64,000 nucleotides of DNA, taken from Dermatemys mawii. Taxonomy: Eukaryota > Chordata > Testudines > Dermatemydidae. Position numbers and translations under genes: made by a program. Every line of letters starts with the position of its first letter. Position 1 is the first letter of the stretch. Below, in pieces: positions 1-11,468 of the stretch. The stretch covers positions 15,277,360 to 15,341,359 of the forward strand of contig ML677334.1 in NCBI GenBank assembly GCA_007922305.1. Direction: 5' to 3'. The notes below the pieces were generated by a model. The model saw nothing but the letters and a program-made list of their open reading frames with translations, searched no databases and was not told the origin of the DNA.

Positions 1-124
1 TCCCCCTGAACCTGTCACTAAAGTAATAATTTGCTTTGGACAATATGTAAAATATAAAATAAATATTTTCCAAACTATTGTAACCCTTTGTTGAGTGTAA
101 TTAGACACATACATATGGATATGG

Positions 125-345
125 AGGTGGAAGTTAAATCCTAGCGAGGAAAATAGAAAGCAACAGCATCTCCATTAAATGAAGTGTAAAAATATAATTA
201 GGAAGGCCAAAAAAGAATTTGAAGAACAGTTAATTAAAGACTCAAAAAGTCATTGTCCACTGTCGGTAGACAGGATACTGGGATGGATGGACCTTTGATC
301 TGACCCATTATGGCCATTCTTATTTTCTTAGGAATGGTGCATAGT
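125..345 (+). mobile_element. CR1/L2-like LINE fragment, internally deleted
   Basis: The first part, up to about 250, encodes a run containing RKAKKEFEEQLIKDSKS, typical of the linker between endonuclease and reverse transcriptase in turtle non-LTR elements. It is joined directly to a 3' tail of the type 'gacaggatactggg...ctgacccattatggccattctta', which normally lies more than 2 kb further on in the full element. The reverse-transcriptase core is therefore deleted. The same linker recurs on the minus strand near 49.5 kb, and the same tail type recurs near 57.4 kb. Family assignment rests on memory of these motifs, not on an alignment. Confidence 0.6.
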
Positions 346-477
346 AATTAAGGGTCAGGTTTTAATCTCTTTTCTTTAGATGGCTCTCCCTGGGCTTTCT
401 ACAGCAAGGGCTGATGTGACTGTCCCCGGGGTCTCTCCAGCAGAGGCTGGTGTGGTTGTCCCCGGGGGCCACATGAG

Positions 478-618
478 AAAGGCTGGCTCCAGGCACCAGC
501 CCACCGAGCACGTGCTTGGGGTGGCGCCTTCTAAGGGGTGGCAATCTCAGGGCAGCGGGGCGGCTCTCAGAGTGTTTTTTTTTCCCTTGGGGCAGCAAAA
601 AAATTAGAGGTGGCCCTG
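478..618. mobile_element. Short hAT-like non-autonomous element
   Basis: A ~140-bp GC-rich block starts with 'ggctggctccaggcacc', continues 'gagcacgtgcttggggtggc', and ends 'attagaggtggccctg'. This matches the general form of non-autonomous hAT elements in turtles, whose ends read CAGNGC...GCNCTG. I see no clear 8-bp target duplication, so the boundaries are approximate. The open frames crossing it have no recognisable protein content. Confidence 0.45.
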
Positions 619-2723
619 CACCTGAGCAACTGGCCCCAGAGCAAGCTGGTTGGGCGGCCCTGAGGACAGCCACACTGGTCCCTGCAAATGTCATGGAAAG
701 TCACAGAGCCCTAGCCATCATTCTTTGTTTAAGATAGTTGTTAAAAATCATTAACTCCATTGTGGAATTAGACAGCTGAAATGACAGCAACCTCCATCCA
801 AAACACAGACTCATATCATTGTCCAAAACAAAGGCATATGAGAGCAGCGTGTTTTTGCTGGGTATAATTTTGAGTTGAGACACGAAAGCAGAAGAAACCC
901 ACATAAACAGACACAGAGAAGAAACAGAAAGCCTAATGCTGCCTTAACAATCAGGGAATGTGGCCCTGAGAAAAGGCCAGAGAAAGAGCATTTGGGCTGA
1001 GTGCTGGCTGAAGGTGGCTTGGAGCTGTGAACAAGGAAACTCCTGTGTTAAGGGAAACAGGACTTTGTACATTGCTTGTAAGTAAACAGAATTGCATCAG
1101 AGATACCTCACTCCATCATCAATTTCTCCTCTTAAAACTTACAATATGCAGGGCCCCAGACTTTGGTGAACCACTTGGGTACAAAGGGGCAACACTAATG
1201 AAATGTACCAAACATACATATCATAATTCCATAGGGAATGACATAGTCAAATATATTTGAACTCCCTCTCATCCCTGTAGGCTGCATTATTGGTGACACA
1301 GTGAAGCTATACTCTTTGTGCATCTAAAAAGCAGGGAGCATTTTGGATGCACAAAGAATTTAGGAGTGGGCCCTAAGAAGAAACATTAGACCTCAGGTAC
1401 TGAGCCATATACATTTAATTAATTACACTTGCTACTGGATGTGGTACACTGGGACATTAATAGGTGTTACCTTAATCCAGTTGCACTGAATTTGCTACCA
1501 TACCATTACGTGTGAAACAAAAAACAATCAGTTTTAAAGTAAGTTAAAGTAAAGCTGATGTGCTACTGTGCTTAGCACAGCAATGTTTCTATAATTTTTT
1601 TGCCAGATGGTGGTTATCCCAAAGGGAAGGAATAAAAAAACAGTATATAATATTTTCCATCTAGTGCACTCTACAGCATCTAAAATGAGCAGTTGGTTGG
1701 CAGAAGCTGCAGTAGGAAAACCTGTCGTTTGTCCTCCCTTTTCACCATCTGTTTTTTCAAAGGTGAAATACCATTCCATACATGGGAAATAATAATGTTT
1801 TGTGTTTAGTGAAAACTACCTACACGGGAATGTCCTTTGACTGAGAAAGTGTAGGCTACATTTAGGGAGATGGTGGAAAGAGTGGGAAAAATGGCTTCAA
1901 GACTCCTTTTGAAACCAAGATCCTGGGGCTGCCATGTTGGCTTAGATCCTGACCACAAGTTAAACAAGCCTTCATGCTGCTCTAACATATGAATGCTACC
2001 TGCCTGAGTGAACCACTTTGGTATCTGCCTATCATCACGTCATAAGGGCATCACAGATATTCCCTGAGTATCCGGGTCTGGAACAGAGTGTGGCACATAA
2101 GCTGCTGTGGACCTCGGAACAATCCCTAGATTCCCCAGTGCCAGGGGAATCCTCTACCATCCAGCTGAGCTGGAATGGCGCTGAGGATCTGGACAAGAAT
2201 TTTGTTGCCTTATATCAGAGAAGACTGCTCTAGCCCTTTGTTCCTAATGTACTGTTGGAAAACTTTGCTGTTCACTAAACTTGACTTCAGAGGACAAAGA
2301 AAGTCAGCCCATGGAATTGTGGAATACTTTTGGCAGTCTCTGAGCATAAGTGTGGAGCGGCATCTGCACTGCAATGCAACAGGGCTTGAACCTTGGGTGC
2401 CATATTTACTCAGGCTCAGACCCTCTAGTTCCATGGGGTACTGGGGCATGAGGTCTGAGCCCTAGGTTACTACAATTTGTGTATAGATGGAACGGGGGAA
2501 GGGAGTAGAATTGAGCCCAAGTTCAAACCCTGGGCTTACATTGCAGTGTACGCATACAGAGTTTAACTCTAGAAGACTGATCTCCTGTATATCACAGACC
2601 AGTGCATTGGTTATTCTCATATGTCAGGAAGACAAAGATAGCAAATCCTTTGAGAAAACAACAAACTTTCTACGTTCATGAAGTATGAAAAACAATCAGC
2701 TTCTCTAAAAGGAAAATAAGAGT
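619..2723. other. AT-rich DNA without a recognisable gene
   Basis: Only short open frames without domain signatures are present. The one structural item is the imperfect hairpin at 1312-1358. I see nothing else I can support. Confidence 0.5.
1312..1358. repeat. Imperfect hairpin, ~17-bp stem
   Basis: The arm 'ctctttgtgcatctaaaa' at 1312-1329 pairs with 'ttttggatgcacaaagaa' at 1341-1358 across an 11-base loop, with one G-T type mismatch. It is too short for a typical microRNA precursor and is probably the end of an old inverted repeat. Confidence 0.45.
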
Positions 2724-3130
2724 ATTTGTGGTTGCTTACCTGAAAAATGTCCCTTCTTGAAAGAGATAGGCCCAGTTTTTCTGTGTGGGTCATCACCTAT
2801 CCATATCAGAATAAGGGGCAGAATCAAAGCTCATTGGACAGCAAATAGGGGTTCAGTCCCCAGCTTCCAAAGATTTCTTTCAAAGCTAGCCCCTCTGGAT
2901 TCTGGACAGCAAGACAAACACCAGTCTCTCGTCAAAAATAATACTCAACAAGAAACATGGAAAAACACAAATATTTTAACTACTGCAGAGAACTTTAATC
3001 GTAAGTTAAACAGATCTCCCTTAAGACATTTCCCCTTGATATTATTAAACAGATCTCTCTTAAGGGAGGGCCAGATCTGTGGACCTATCCCTTTGAAGAA
3101 GGGACATTTTTCCTGTAAGTAACCACAAAT
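2724..3130. mobile_element. MITE-like element with ~50-bp terminal inverted repeats
   Basis: The left end (2724-2774) and the reverse complement of the right end (about 3078-3130) agree over roughly 50 bases with few mismatches. Both begin 'atttgtggtt', then 'cttac', then 'gaaaaatgtcccttctt'. Inside lies a direct duplication of 'aaacagatctc.cttaag' near 3008 and 3048. There is no coding capacity. I could not see a convincing target-site duplication, so the superfamily is unknown. Each end contains a splice-donor-like string reading outward (aggtaagc on - at the left; tgtaagta on + at the right). Confidence 0.65.
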
Positions 3131-4039
3131 TCTCCCAGTCTCTCTCAGTCTAGGTCTACAGATCTTTAATGTGGGATGTCTCAGCAGTGATGAAATTCCT
3201 AGGCAGGAAACAAAATAATATCAAGAAGAAAAATGATTCCCTTACTCTAAGTTACCCTTAACTCACTATTATATGCCTGTTCAGTCTGCCAAAGGCTACA
3301 TCTGGACTGAGTATCTATCTTGTAACTTAATAACTATACTTACAAATAACCAAGTTTCAGCTTTACAGATTTCCTTTTAAGGGGCCTGCCCTTTTTAAGC
3401 CTATGTTGCCTCCAACACTCATACTGAGTAAACTTTTGTGCCCATTGGAGGACTGAATCCTTCTGCTCTGTAAGCCTCTGTAATTCACCAGCATATCCAC
3501 TGATTATTTAGAAGCCTCAACACTTCTTTTCCTTAGATGAAATAAGACCATCGAGTTTGTTGTTTTTCTTACACTCTGTTTTCCTTCCTCCCCACCCAGA
3601 TAAATCTTTAAGACTCACCTTACATTCAACAAATTTCATAGTTTCTCTTTTGAGTGAGAAGAATGTGGACAAAAGGAAGGCAGTGAGATCTCTTGTGCTC
3701 ATTCAAAAATGAAAATGTTAGCATAAAGGTAGAATTGATTTGCAAAACTACTTTATTTTTGTGGATGAAACAGCAGGATGGATCAGCTGACAAAGCTTCC
3801 AACTTCAACAGTCTTCTTTGATAGCAATCAAAATATTGTTTTAATAGTCACATAGTACAAGGATACAGATTTCATAGGTTTTAAGGGCACTCACATTGTC
3901 ATTGAGCACAATCTTCAAATCCCAAGATGGAGTTCTATGAACCTTGGAGGAAGTAATAGCAGAACTGCTCTAATGAAGTGACGTGTCCTTATGGAAGACT
4001 TTCTGGATGCACTCAAAATTTTTGACAGTGACCGTACCT
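3131..4039. other. AT-rich DNA, nothing recognised
   Basis: No repeats, domains or RNA genes that I can support are visible in this stretch. Confidence 0.45.
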
Positions 4040-4885
4040 CACCTTTAAGCAGGGAAGGAGGCAGGATTTGGCTGGCTGGCCAAATGAAGGAACAGTGCTT
4101 TATGACTTGGGTGGGAGAGAAAAAAACAGCTGCCAACATGCAAAAGGAGCAAGTGTAGCAACACTGGCTCATCCTCTTGGAACCAGATGGGCAGGAGGGT
4201 TGAAAAGGGGAAGCTCTGTGCTTAAAGCCCCCTTTTACAGGAAGCAGGCAGAGACAGCACTCACCCTCTCCCCTTTAAGTGGTGAAATTCTAGGTTTAGT
4301 TAAGGCCTGCTGTGGGGATGTTTTAGCCACTCCTGTTTTTCAGCGGGGCTGGGAAGGAAATTTTCCCTTACGAGCATATTGGCTTGGATACAGTTGGGGT
4401 TTTTTCGCTTTCCCTATAATGGGTTCAGGAAGGGCTCTGTTCCTGTATGGCATGAAGGACAGTAGGTAGGCTGTATGAAGCAACTCATTATATAACTGTA
4501 GGATGGATGTCCGGTGCAGGTACTCCATAGGGAAGGTATATAGAGACCAGATAAATGGCTTGGAAAAGGACTTTAAAAGAAGGAGGTGTTTGTAAAAGGG
4601 AAAAATGGGGGGAGGCATTAGATACTCCTATGATTGGTATGGTAGGGAGCCACCCCCCCACGCCACCCCCGCTTTTATAGCCCACTTTAACCCTCTTATG
4701 AGTGGGGAGGTGGGTGGTAAGGTCCCAACAATGGATTGGCTAGGGGGATGGAAAAAGAGGGAAAGCTGGTGGGACCCCCTCTCCATAATTATGGATAAAT
4801 GTGAGGTTACCTGCACTGTATACTTTTATGTGCCAGGTAGTACCAAATATCTAATAATAAAGTTGCTGCTTGATTAAACCTTTTT
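4040..4885 (+). mobile_element. LTR-like or other retroelement block ending in AATAAA
   Basis: A G-rich block contains a 'gggaggtgggtggtaaggtccc' segment and ends 'taataataaagttgctgcttgatt', i.e. a polyadenylation signal followed by a short R/U5-like tail. This arrangement recurs in turtle interspersed repeats I remember. I see neither a primer-binding site nor any gag/pol/env coding sequence next to it. It could equally be the 3' end of an old processed transcript. Confidence 0.3.
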
Positions 4886-5279
4886 CAAATGTTTCCTGTC
4901 CTTCTTTCAGTATAGCCAGACAATGAAGAAATGTATACTCTCTGAGACTGGTCTACGGTACATGATTATTTCAGAATTAGCTGAGTTAAATCAAATTAAA
5001 ACTTATTCCGTCCACACGACCAACCTGGTATTGCCAATTTAAAGGGCTCTTAAAGCCAGTTTCTGTAGTCCACCTTGGCAAAGGGAGTAGCACTAACATT
5101 GACATCGTAGTTCCTTATTAGAGGTACTGTGGACGCAATTCAACATTATTGGCTTCTGAGAGCTATCCCAGAATGCTCCCTTGTGACTGCTCTGGACAAC
5201 ACTTTCAACTCTGATGCACTAGCCAGATAGGCAGGAAAAGCCCCAGAAAATTTTGAACTTCATTTCCTGTTTAGCCAGC

Positions 5280-5884
5280 ATGGAGAGCTCATCAGCACAG
5301 GTGACCGTGCAGAGCCCACCATCACAGGAGACCATGCAGAGTCCAACATCACAGGAGACCACACAGTCCCAGATTCGCAGACAAGCTCCAGCATGGTCCA
5401 AACAGGAGGTACTGGATCTCATCGCAGTATGGAGAAATGAATCTGTTATGGCAGAACTATGTTAAAAAAAGAAACACAAATACATACCCAATAGTCTCCA
5501 GGCGCATGACGGAAAGAGACTACTCCAGGGACACATAGCAGTGTTATGTGAAAATCAAGGAGCTCAGGCAAGCCTACCAAAAAAGCCAGGGAGGCAAACA
5601 GGCGCTCTTGGACAGAGCCCCATACATGCTGCTTCTACAATGAGCTGCATTCAATTATGAGGTGTGACACCACCACTACCCCACCACTGTCTGTGGAAAC
5701 CTGCAAGGGGGGAATCGCACAGAGTGAGGAGGAGGATTTTTTGGAGGATGAAGAGGTGGAGGACATGCCCAGACAGGAAGTGGTGAATCTGGTCTCTGAG
5801 GTAGCCAGGAACTGTTCGCCACTCTTGAGCCAATACCCTCCAGCCCCTCCCAAGAGAAGGCACTTAAGTGAGTATACCTTTTAA
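5280..5884 (+). pseudogene. Harbinger-encoded Myb/SANT-like DNA-binding protein (broken)
   Basis: In PIF/Harbinger elements this second protein helps bring the transposase to the element ends. The frame opens at an ATG at 5280 and holds three imperfect QSPxSQET repeats (residues ~10-32). The Myb/SANT-like start follows, with PAWSKQEVLDLIAVW at residues ~38-52 and the two spaced tryptophans of the fold. A stop after residue 61 interrupts it. Coding similarity continues in other frames through 'ELRQAYQKSQGGKQAL' (about 5560-5615) and resumes openly at 5657-5884 with TTTTPPLSVET, an acidic stretch and PPKRRHL. At least two frameshifts are needed, so it is a pseudogene. The convergent transposase remnant supports the identity. 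Confidence 0.7.
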
Positions 5885-6961
5885 GTACAATGCAGGGTTT
5901 AAAAGCAAGGGAGTTTAATGATTCATTTGCCCTGAAGATTTGGGATGCATCTGCCTCCAGCACAGCTACTGGAAAAGTCTGTTAAAAGTCTGGGGATTGA
6001 GCAGCACTCCTCCAAGGACATGTCCATGAAGCTCCCCTAGAGGTACTCTCCAAGCCTTTGCTGTAGGTTTCTGGGTAGGACTGCCTTATTACGTTCTCCA
6101 TGGTAGGACACTTTACCACACCAGGGCAGTAGCAAATAGTTAGGAATCATTGCTTCACAGAGCAGCACAGCAAAAGCTCCTGGGTTTGGGGTGCATTCAA
6201 GCAACATTCATTCTTTATCTCTGTGTGTTAGCTCACAATATTGATCTCGTTCATGCGCACCTGCTTGAAAGAGGGGAATTTGTTTAAGGAAACAATCAGA
6301 GGTGTCTGTTGATGCTGGGTTGTCCGCATTTGGCTGAGGCTTGATCAGAGCCACGCGGTGGGGGTGGGGGAAACCCAGCCATGCTGGGCTATTCACATTT
6401 AGTTTAAAGGGCTCATCCCATATCAGAGCCACACAGTGGGCGTGGGGTAATCTTTTCTTGCAGGGGTGTTGGCGTTGGGCCTAAAGGGAGCCAGGGGAGT
6501 GCATGCTGTGTGAAGTGATCATCCCAGAGAGTCCACAGGCCAGGCCCTCCTTTTAAAGGGGAAACCCACCATGCATTGCTTGGTATTTGAAAGGGGGCAC
6601 CATAGCCCCAAATCCTTGAAATGAATGCGGAAGAAGCATAACCCCTTGTACCCCAGGCCTTACTATGGCTGCCGCATGTGATGCCTTGTTGGTTACACCA
6701 ACTGGTTACACAAACTGGTAGGCACTTCAGTATAAAAGGCAAAATGTGACCTTGTACAGAAAGAGCATGTGCTGTGTACTATGAATTGCTTGTTTCACTG
6801 AGAAAGAGTCTCCCCTTTGTTCTCCAAAATGTATCTTTTAAAATTCTACCTTCCCTTTTTCTCCTCCCCCAGGTGAAAATGTTTCAACGCACCCCCTATT
6901 AACTCTGTCCCAGAGCTGGCGCAGATTAGAAGGCAGAAAAAACACACTTAATAGCAGCTGG

Positions 6962-7624
6962 TCAATGATTGCACTGGCTCCTTGCAGCACAGAAGCCCCC
7001 ACAGTACATTTGCCCACTCCAAATCGATTCCCAAATTGAATGGTATCTGTCAGTCATTGCAAGCTTCCACAGGGCTATCATCACTCGCTTCTCAACTGTA
7101 AGGGCTGCTCTCATTTTGGTATCTTTGCACTTCAGGGCAGGGGACAGCAAGTCACAAAATTCCATGAAAGTGGCCCTATACGTCCGAAAGTTTCTCAGCC
7201 ACTGGGAATCATCCCCTACCTGTAACACTATGCAGTCCCACCAGTCTGTGCTTGTTTCTCAGGCCCAGAATCGAGGTTTCATGGCATGAACCTAGCCCAA
7301 CATCACCATGATGTCTCAATCATCACATGCCATGCTTCTAGGAATATCTTTGTCCATGTCTCTATCACTATCGTGATTGCAAAGTCATCGCTTCCTCAGC
7401 CAGTTTTGCAGGTTCTGCACATACTGCTGGATAATGCAAGAAGTATTTACTGTGATCACAACTGCAGCGGTGAGCTGAGTAGGCTCCATGCTTGCCGTGT
7501 TATGGCGTCTGCATGGGTAATTCAGGAAAAAAGGTACAAAACGAAGAAGAGCAGGAGAGCAGAGTGGCAGTGGAAGTGGTGGTGTACAGGAGACAATAGC
7601 TTTTAGGACTACTGCATGATTCAT
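6962..7624 (-). pseudogene. PIF/Harbinger transposase, N-terminal part only (broken)
   Basis: The transposase would excise and insert the element through an RNase H-like DDE domain. Two pieces are visible on -. One is at 7624-7385, beginning MNHAVVLKAIVS and later carrying MEPTQLTAAVVITVNTS. The other is at 7228-6962, with MLQVGDDSQWLRNFRTYRATF, then MRAALTVEKRVMIALWKLA, then YHSIWESI. The second is the conserved helical region before the catalytic domain. After it the frame ends in SQCNH and no DDE motifs follow, so an internal deletion removed the catalytic residues. An 85-bp tandem duplication affects the N-terminal side. Confidence 0.7.
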
Positions 7625-7800
7625 AGGCTAGAAGAGCAGGAGAGCAGAGTTGCAGTGGAAGCGGTGGTGTACAGGAGACAATAGCTTTTAGGACTACTGC
7701 ATGATTCATAGGCTAGAAGAGCAGGAGAGCAGAGTTGCAGTGGAAGTGATGGTATACGAGTGACGATAGTTTTCGGGCATATTGCACCATCTTCCGACAA
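7546..7800. repeat. 85-bp tandem repeat, ~3 units
   Basis: Units start with 'gaagagcaggagagcagagt' at 7546, 7631 and 7716, exactly 85 bases apart. The first two are nearly identical and the third diverges in its second half. They lie inside the Harbinger element over the transposase N-terminal region; since 85 is not a multiple of three, the duplication shifts that frame. Confidence 0.85.
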
Positions 7801-8399
7801 TAGCTTTCAAGCCTATTGTACGAGTCGTGGGACAGGAGAAGTCTGCAGACCTATTGCACCATCTGCTGCAGGAAAAATGGTGCAAAATGATTGTCTGCTG
7901 TACCTTGCATGGAGGGAGTCACTGACAGATAAGCCCAGGAAAGCCCACAAGAATGTTTTTGCCCCATCGTGTACTGGGAGCTAAACCCAGAATTCCAATG
8001 GGTGGTGGAGACTGCGGGAACTGTGGGATAGCTACCCACAGTGCACCACTCCGAGAGTCGATGCTAGCCTCGGTACAGTGAATGCACTCTGCCAAATTAG
8101 TGCATTTAATGGGGACACACACAATCAAATGTATACAACCTGTCCTGAAAAATCGACTTCTATAAATTCAATATAATTACGTACCATAGACGTACCTTGA
8201 GGTATTAGCAATCTGAGATCAAAATTGTCCTGTAAAAATTCAAGAACATGAGACACTTTGGCTACATGATGCTGACTACATTTCCTTCTTCATCAAGCTT
8301 TTAAATTAGACCAAATATTTTAATAAAACCTGTGTGTCCGTATTCTTTCCAAATGCCAACAGAATTCCAGTGAGACTGGCAAAGTAAACATTTTGTTTT

Positions 8400-9240
8400 A
8401 GAAATTTCCTTTCAAGCTTCCTAATAATATTGGTCCAGTGCTAGATGGAAATGGTAGAATTATCAATAATAATGCTGAAAAGGCAGAAGTGGTCAATAAA
8501 TATTTATCTTCTATAATTGGGAAAAAAAGAAATGATGTAGTCATATCATATAGCACTCTTTCCATTCCATTAATTGCTAAGGGTGATGTTCAGCAGCAGC
8601 TATTTTTAAATAAACATGTTTTGGAACTTGCTTCCAAGAGTTTTAAAAGAGCTTTAATTGGATTTTGCTGTACTATTAATGTTGATTTTCAATAAGTCTT
8701 GGAATACTGAGGAACTTCCAGAAGACTGGAAAAAGCTAATGCTGTGTCAGTATTCAAGAAGGGTAAATATGATGACCCAGGCAATCATAGTCCTAAAAGT
8801 ATGACATTGATCTTGGGAAGACTAATGGAGCCGCTAAAACAGAAGATGATACTAAAGAATAAAAAAGGTGGATAATATAATTAATACCATTCAACATGGA
8901 TTTATGGAAAATAAATCCTGTCAGACTTACCGGATATATATTTTTCTGATGTCTGATTGATAAAGGTAACGGTCTTGGTATAATAGACTTCTGTAAGGCA
9001 TTTGAGCTGGTACTGCATGGCATTTTGATTAAAAAACTAAAACTATAAAAAGTAATCATAGCACATGTAAAAGGGATTAAACTCTGGCTAACTGATAGGT
9101 CTTAATGTAATTGTAAACAGGGACTATTCATCAAATAGGTGTATTTTTAGTGGAGGCCTGCAAAGATTATTCTTGGCCCTAAACTATTTAACCTTTTTAT
9201 CAATGACCTTTCATGGTTTTACACATTTCATGGTTTTAAT
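8400..9240 (+). mobile_element. CR1-like LINE reverse-transcriptase fragment
   Basis: A broken frame runs from an ILGPV-like start through GNGRIINNNAEKAEVVNKYL (8438-8695). It continues in shifted frames with an EDW-K-A-SVFKKG segment and a PGN(H/Y)SP segment near 8770-8790. It then gives remnants of 'NxxQHGF..KSC' and 'KAFE..LHG.L..KL', and ends in an 'RLFLALNYLTFLSMT' relic of the VLGPxLFNIFINDL block. This is the order expected for a CR1-clade reverse transcriptase. Many stops and shifts mark it as old and inactive. Confidence 0.7.
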
Positions 9241-10971
9241 CACTTCTACGGACCACATATGTCATTTACACTTATTCATTAAAATAAAATAAAGTTTTAG
9301 CACCAGAGTAATTGCTATCCATGTTTTGGAATCTAGTGGATATATTTTATATAAGTGAAAAATCATAACACAATACAGACTTTTTTTTTTAGTAGTGTAA
9401 TATTTCCTCCCAACTCTTTTCTCAGTTGCATTAATAACTGCTCTCTTTACTGTGTTGAGTGACTTTAGGACAAAGTGAACATATATTGGTATATGGTAGA
9501 AACTCCATCCAATATTTCAGGTTCATAACCTCCTCATTGCTCTTTTATTACATGATACTTCTTCCCAACTGTTGTAATCAATCAATAGCATACAAGAGAA
9601 AAAAAACTATTACAAATAGTGAACATTTGTAATATCCATGAAACAGAGGAAAGTACAATCTGCCTGTGAATATTCTACAGCCTCAGAAAAGATTAGGAGC
9701 CCAAATCCTGAAATCCCAGGCATGCTGTTTGAATTTTGTACCTATATTACCCATGTTCGCATAAATAAGACGCTGAATGAGCGTGGGAGTCCATGCAAGC
9801 AGAACTGATTGAGGAACTTGTATATAAGTGCTTTTACTAAAACAGTGTTGACAACTCCAAGAGCTCAAAAGTCATTACTCACACCCCAAAACATGAGATG
9901 GGCATAAAAATGTGAAATAATTGTTTTAAGTTATTTTACTGTATCCTTTTCTGACATGGTTCAATTTTCAAGCTTTTCTCCTCAGCCATTGCAGCTGGAA
10001 ACCTTTTTTTTCCCTTCTGTTTAATGAAAGCTGAAATTTGAATATAACTGCAGGAGTTCAGGCTTTAAGAAAAAATATCAAATATTGTGAGACTTATGAT
10101 AAAATTTAAAGAATTTTGAGAATGATCTCAACGCTTATAAGATGTTTCCCCACATTTTGCCATTTATATTGTTATGTGTGCACGCTTTACCTTATGCACA
10201 ACTTTGCCTATGTGAGTCTAACCATCTACCATTCTCACTCACAAAGTACAACGTTTCAGTGTGCAAATAATTCTGCTATAGAAATATACTTTATGACTCA
10301 GAATGACGGAAGCCATTCACAGTTTAATCACTACAAATATATTGTACATTGTGTTTTATTTTTGTACCCACCATGTTTGGAGGTTCTCACCGTTAGAAAC
10401 TGTGTTCTGACATAAAGTGATAAAGTTAATATTTTTGCATTCACTAGAAGTTCTAGAACATGCTGATTCATTATTGGCCATTGCTGACATAGGTGTGCAG
10501 TGAAGATGCTCAGAGAGGTGTGCTGCTGAGATTAATGGTCTAATGGGAGTTACTAATTTGAACTGCCAAAGTGACATAACACTGATGGCAATCAGTGTTT
10601 ACCTAACCACTTGATTTTGGCACATAAAAATGGTGGGAAATTGTTAATGCATTTTGAGCATTATTAGTGGATTCAACTTTTTAAAGCATTAGTATTTTAT
10701 ATCTTCCGATGGGTTAACTGCAGTGCTTTACAGCGTGCTCCTTTAGCAAGTCATTTGAACATTTTTTCCTACAGTAAATTAGTGGCATTTACATCTTGAC
10801 CTGTTTATTACTCAGTCAAAGGTCAGACTGGTATAAAATGGGTTGGAGAGCCAGGCATAGCGATTTTTTTCCCCATTGATTTTCACATTTAATTAAGAGC
10901 TTTATAAAGTAAAAATGGGATCTAGTAAAAATACAATAAAATTTTTATTTATCTGCTTTATTTACCTGGTG
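9241..10971. other. AT-rich DNA, nothing recognised
   Basis: There is a short T-run near 9383. No gene, RNA or mobile element is recognised. Confidence 0.45.
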
Positions 10972-11097
10972 TGTCACCGACTGCAGCTCCCACTGGCCCT
11001 GGCTCGCCGTCCCAGTCCAATGGGGGCTGCTGGAAGCAGCGGGGCCAGCTAAGGGTGCTTACCCTGCGGTCCCGCGTGCCAGTGTTGCCGATCCCTG
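10972..11097. mobile_element. Fragment of a hAT non-autonomous element (right half)
   Basis: The sequence includes 'gctcccactggccctgg', 'gctgctggaagcagcggg' and a right end 'gttgccgatccctg'. It belongs to the same family as the complete copy at 18924-19255, whose right end reads 'gtcgctgatccctg'. The left end is missing. Confidence 0.6.
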
Positions 11098-11290
11098 CAC
11101 TATAATAGTATCCTAGTTATTCCTTTACCTATAACCTACAACTTAAATATATTCATTATACTTTGATTACATGACTTAATCACAACAATAGAGGACATAA
11201 TTAAATGAGTATATAAGGTAATTAGCTACAGAGAGACAAAATAACCACCAATAAGTAGCAGATGTCTCGAAATAGTACCTAAGATTGCTT

Positions 11291-11468
11291 TCCAATATCT
11301 TGCCCCATGCCACTTCCCTCAGCCCACATTGGACTGGGACGGCAAACCGCCACCAGTGGAAGCTGCGATCGGGGAACCGCCTGGTAAACAAAGCATCGGG
11401 GCCCACTAAAGGTGCTTACTCTGTGGTCCCGCATGCCAAGGTTGCTGATTCCTGGTCCAATATCTTGC
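11291..11468. mobile_element. hAT MITE fragment flanked by a 13-bp direct repeat
   Basis: The body (11304-11455) shares 'cggcaaaccgccaccagtgg', 'gctgcgatcg', 'ggtaaacaaa' and the right end 'gttgctgattcctg' with the 18924-19255 element. The flanks at 11291-11303 and 11456-11468 are the same 13 bases, 'tccaatatcttgc'. A normal hAT duplication is 8 bp, so either the flanks extend it by chance or the fragment was inserted another way. Confidence 0.55.

Larger units (their letters stand above)
4985..8178. mobile_element. PIF/Harbinger DNA transposon, decayed and missing its catalytic core
   Basis: The left flank ('ccgtccacacgaccaa', then 'actgtggacgcaattcaac' and 'gagctatcccagaatgctcc') and the right flank ('gggatagctacccacagtgc', then 'cggtacagtgaatgcact', then 'aaaaatcgacttctataaattc') correspond as inverted ends: both carry the 'agctatccca' string facing inward. 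Between them lie a Myb/SANT-like frame on + and the N-terminal part of a Harbinger transposase on -. This two-gene convergent layout is established for PIF/Harbinger elements. The DDE domain expected between about 5.9 and 6.96 kb is not recognisable, so the copy cannot move by itself. The outer ends are approximate. Confidence 0.75.

Noticed and set aside
1312..1358. microRNA precursor
   Set aside because: The stem is only about 17 bp with no flanking pairing; typical precursors have longer stems.
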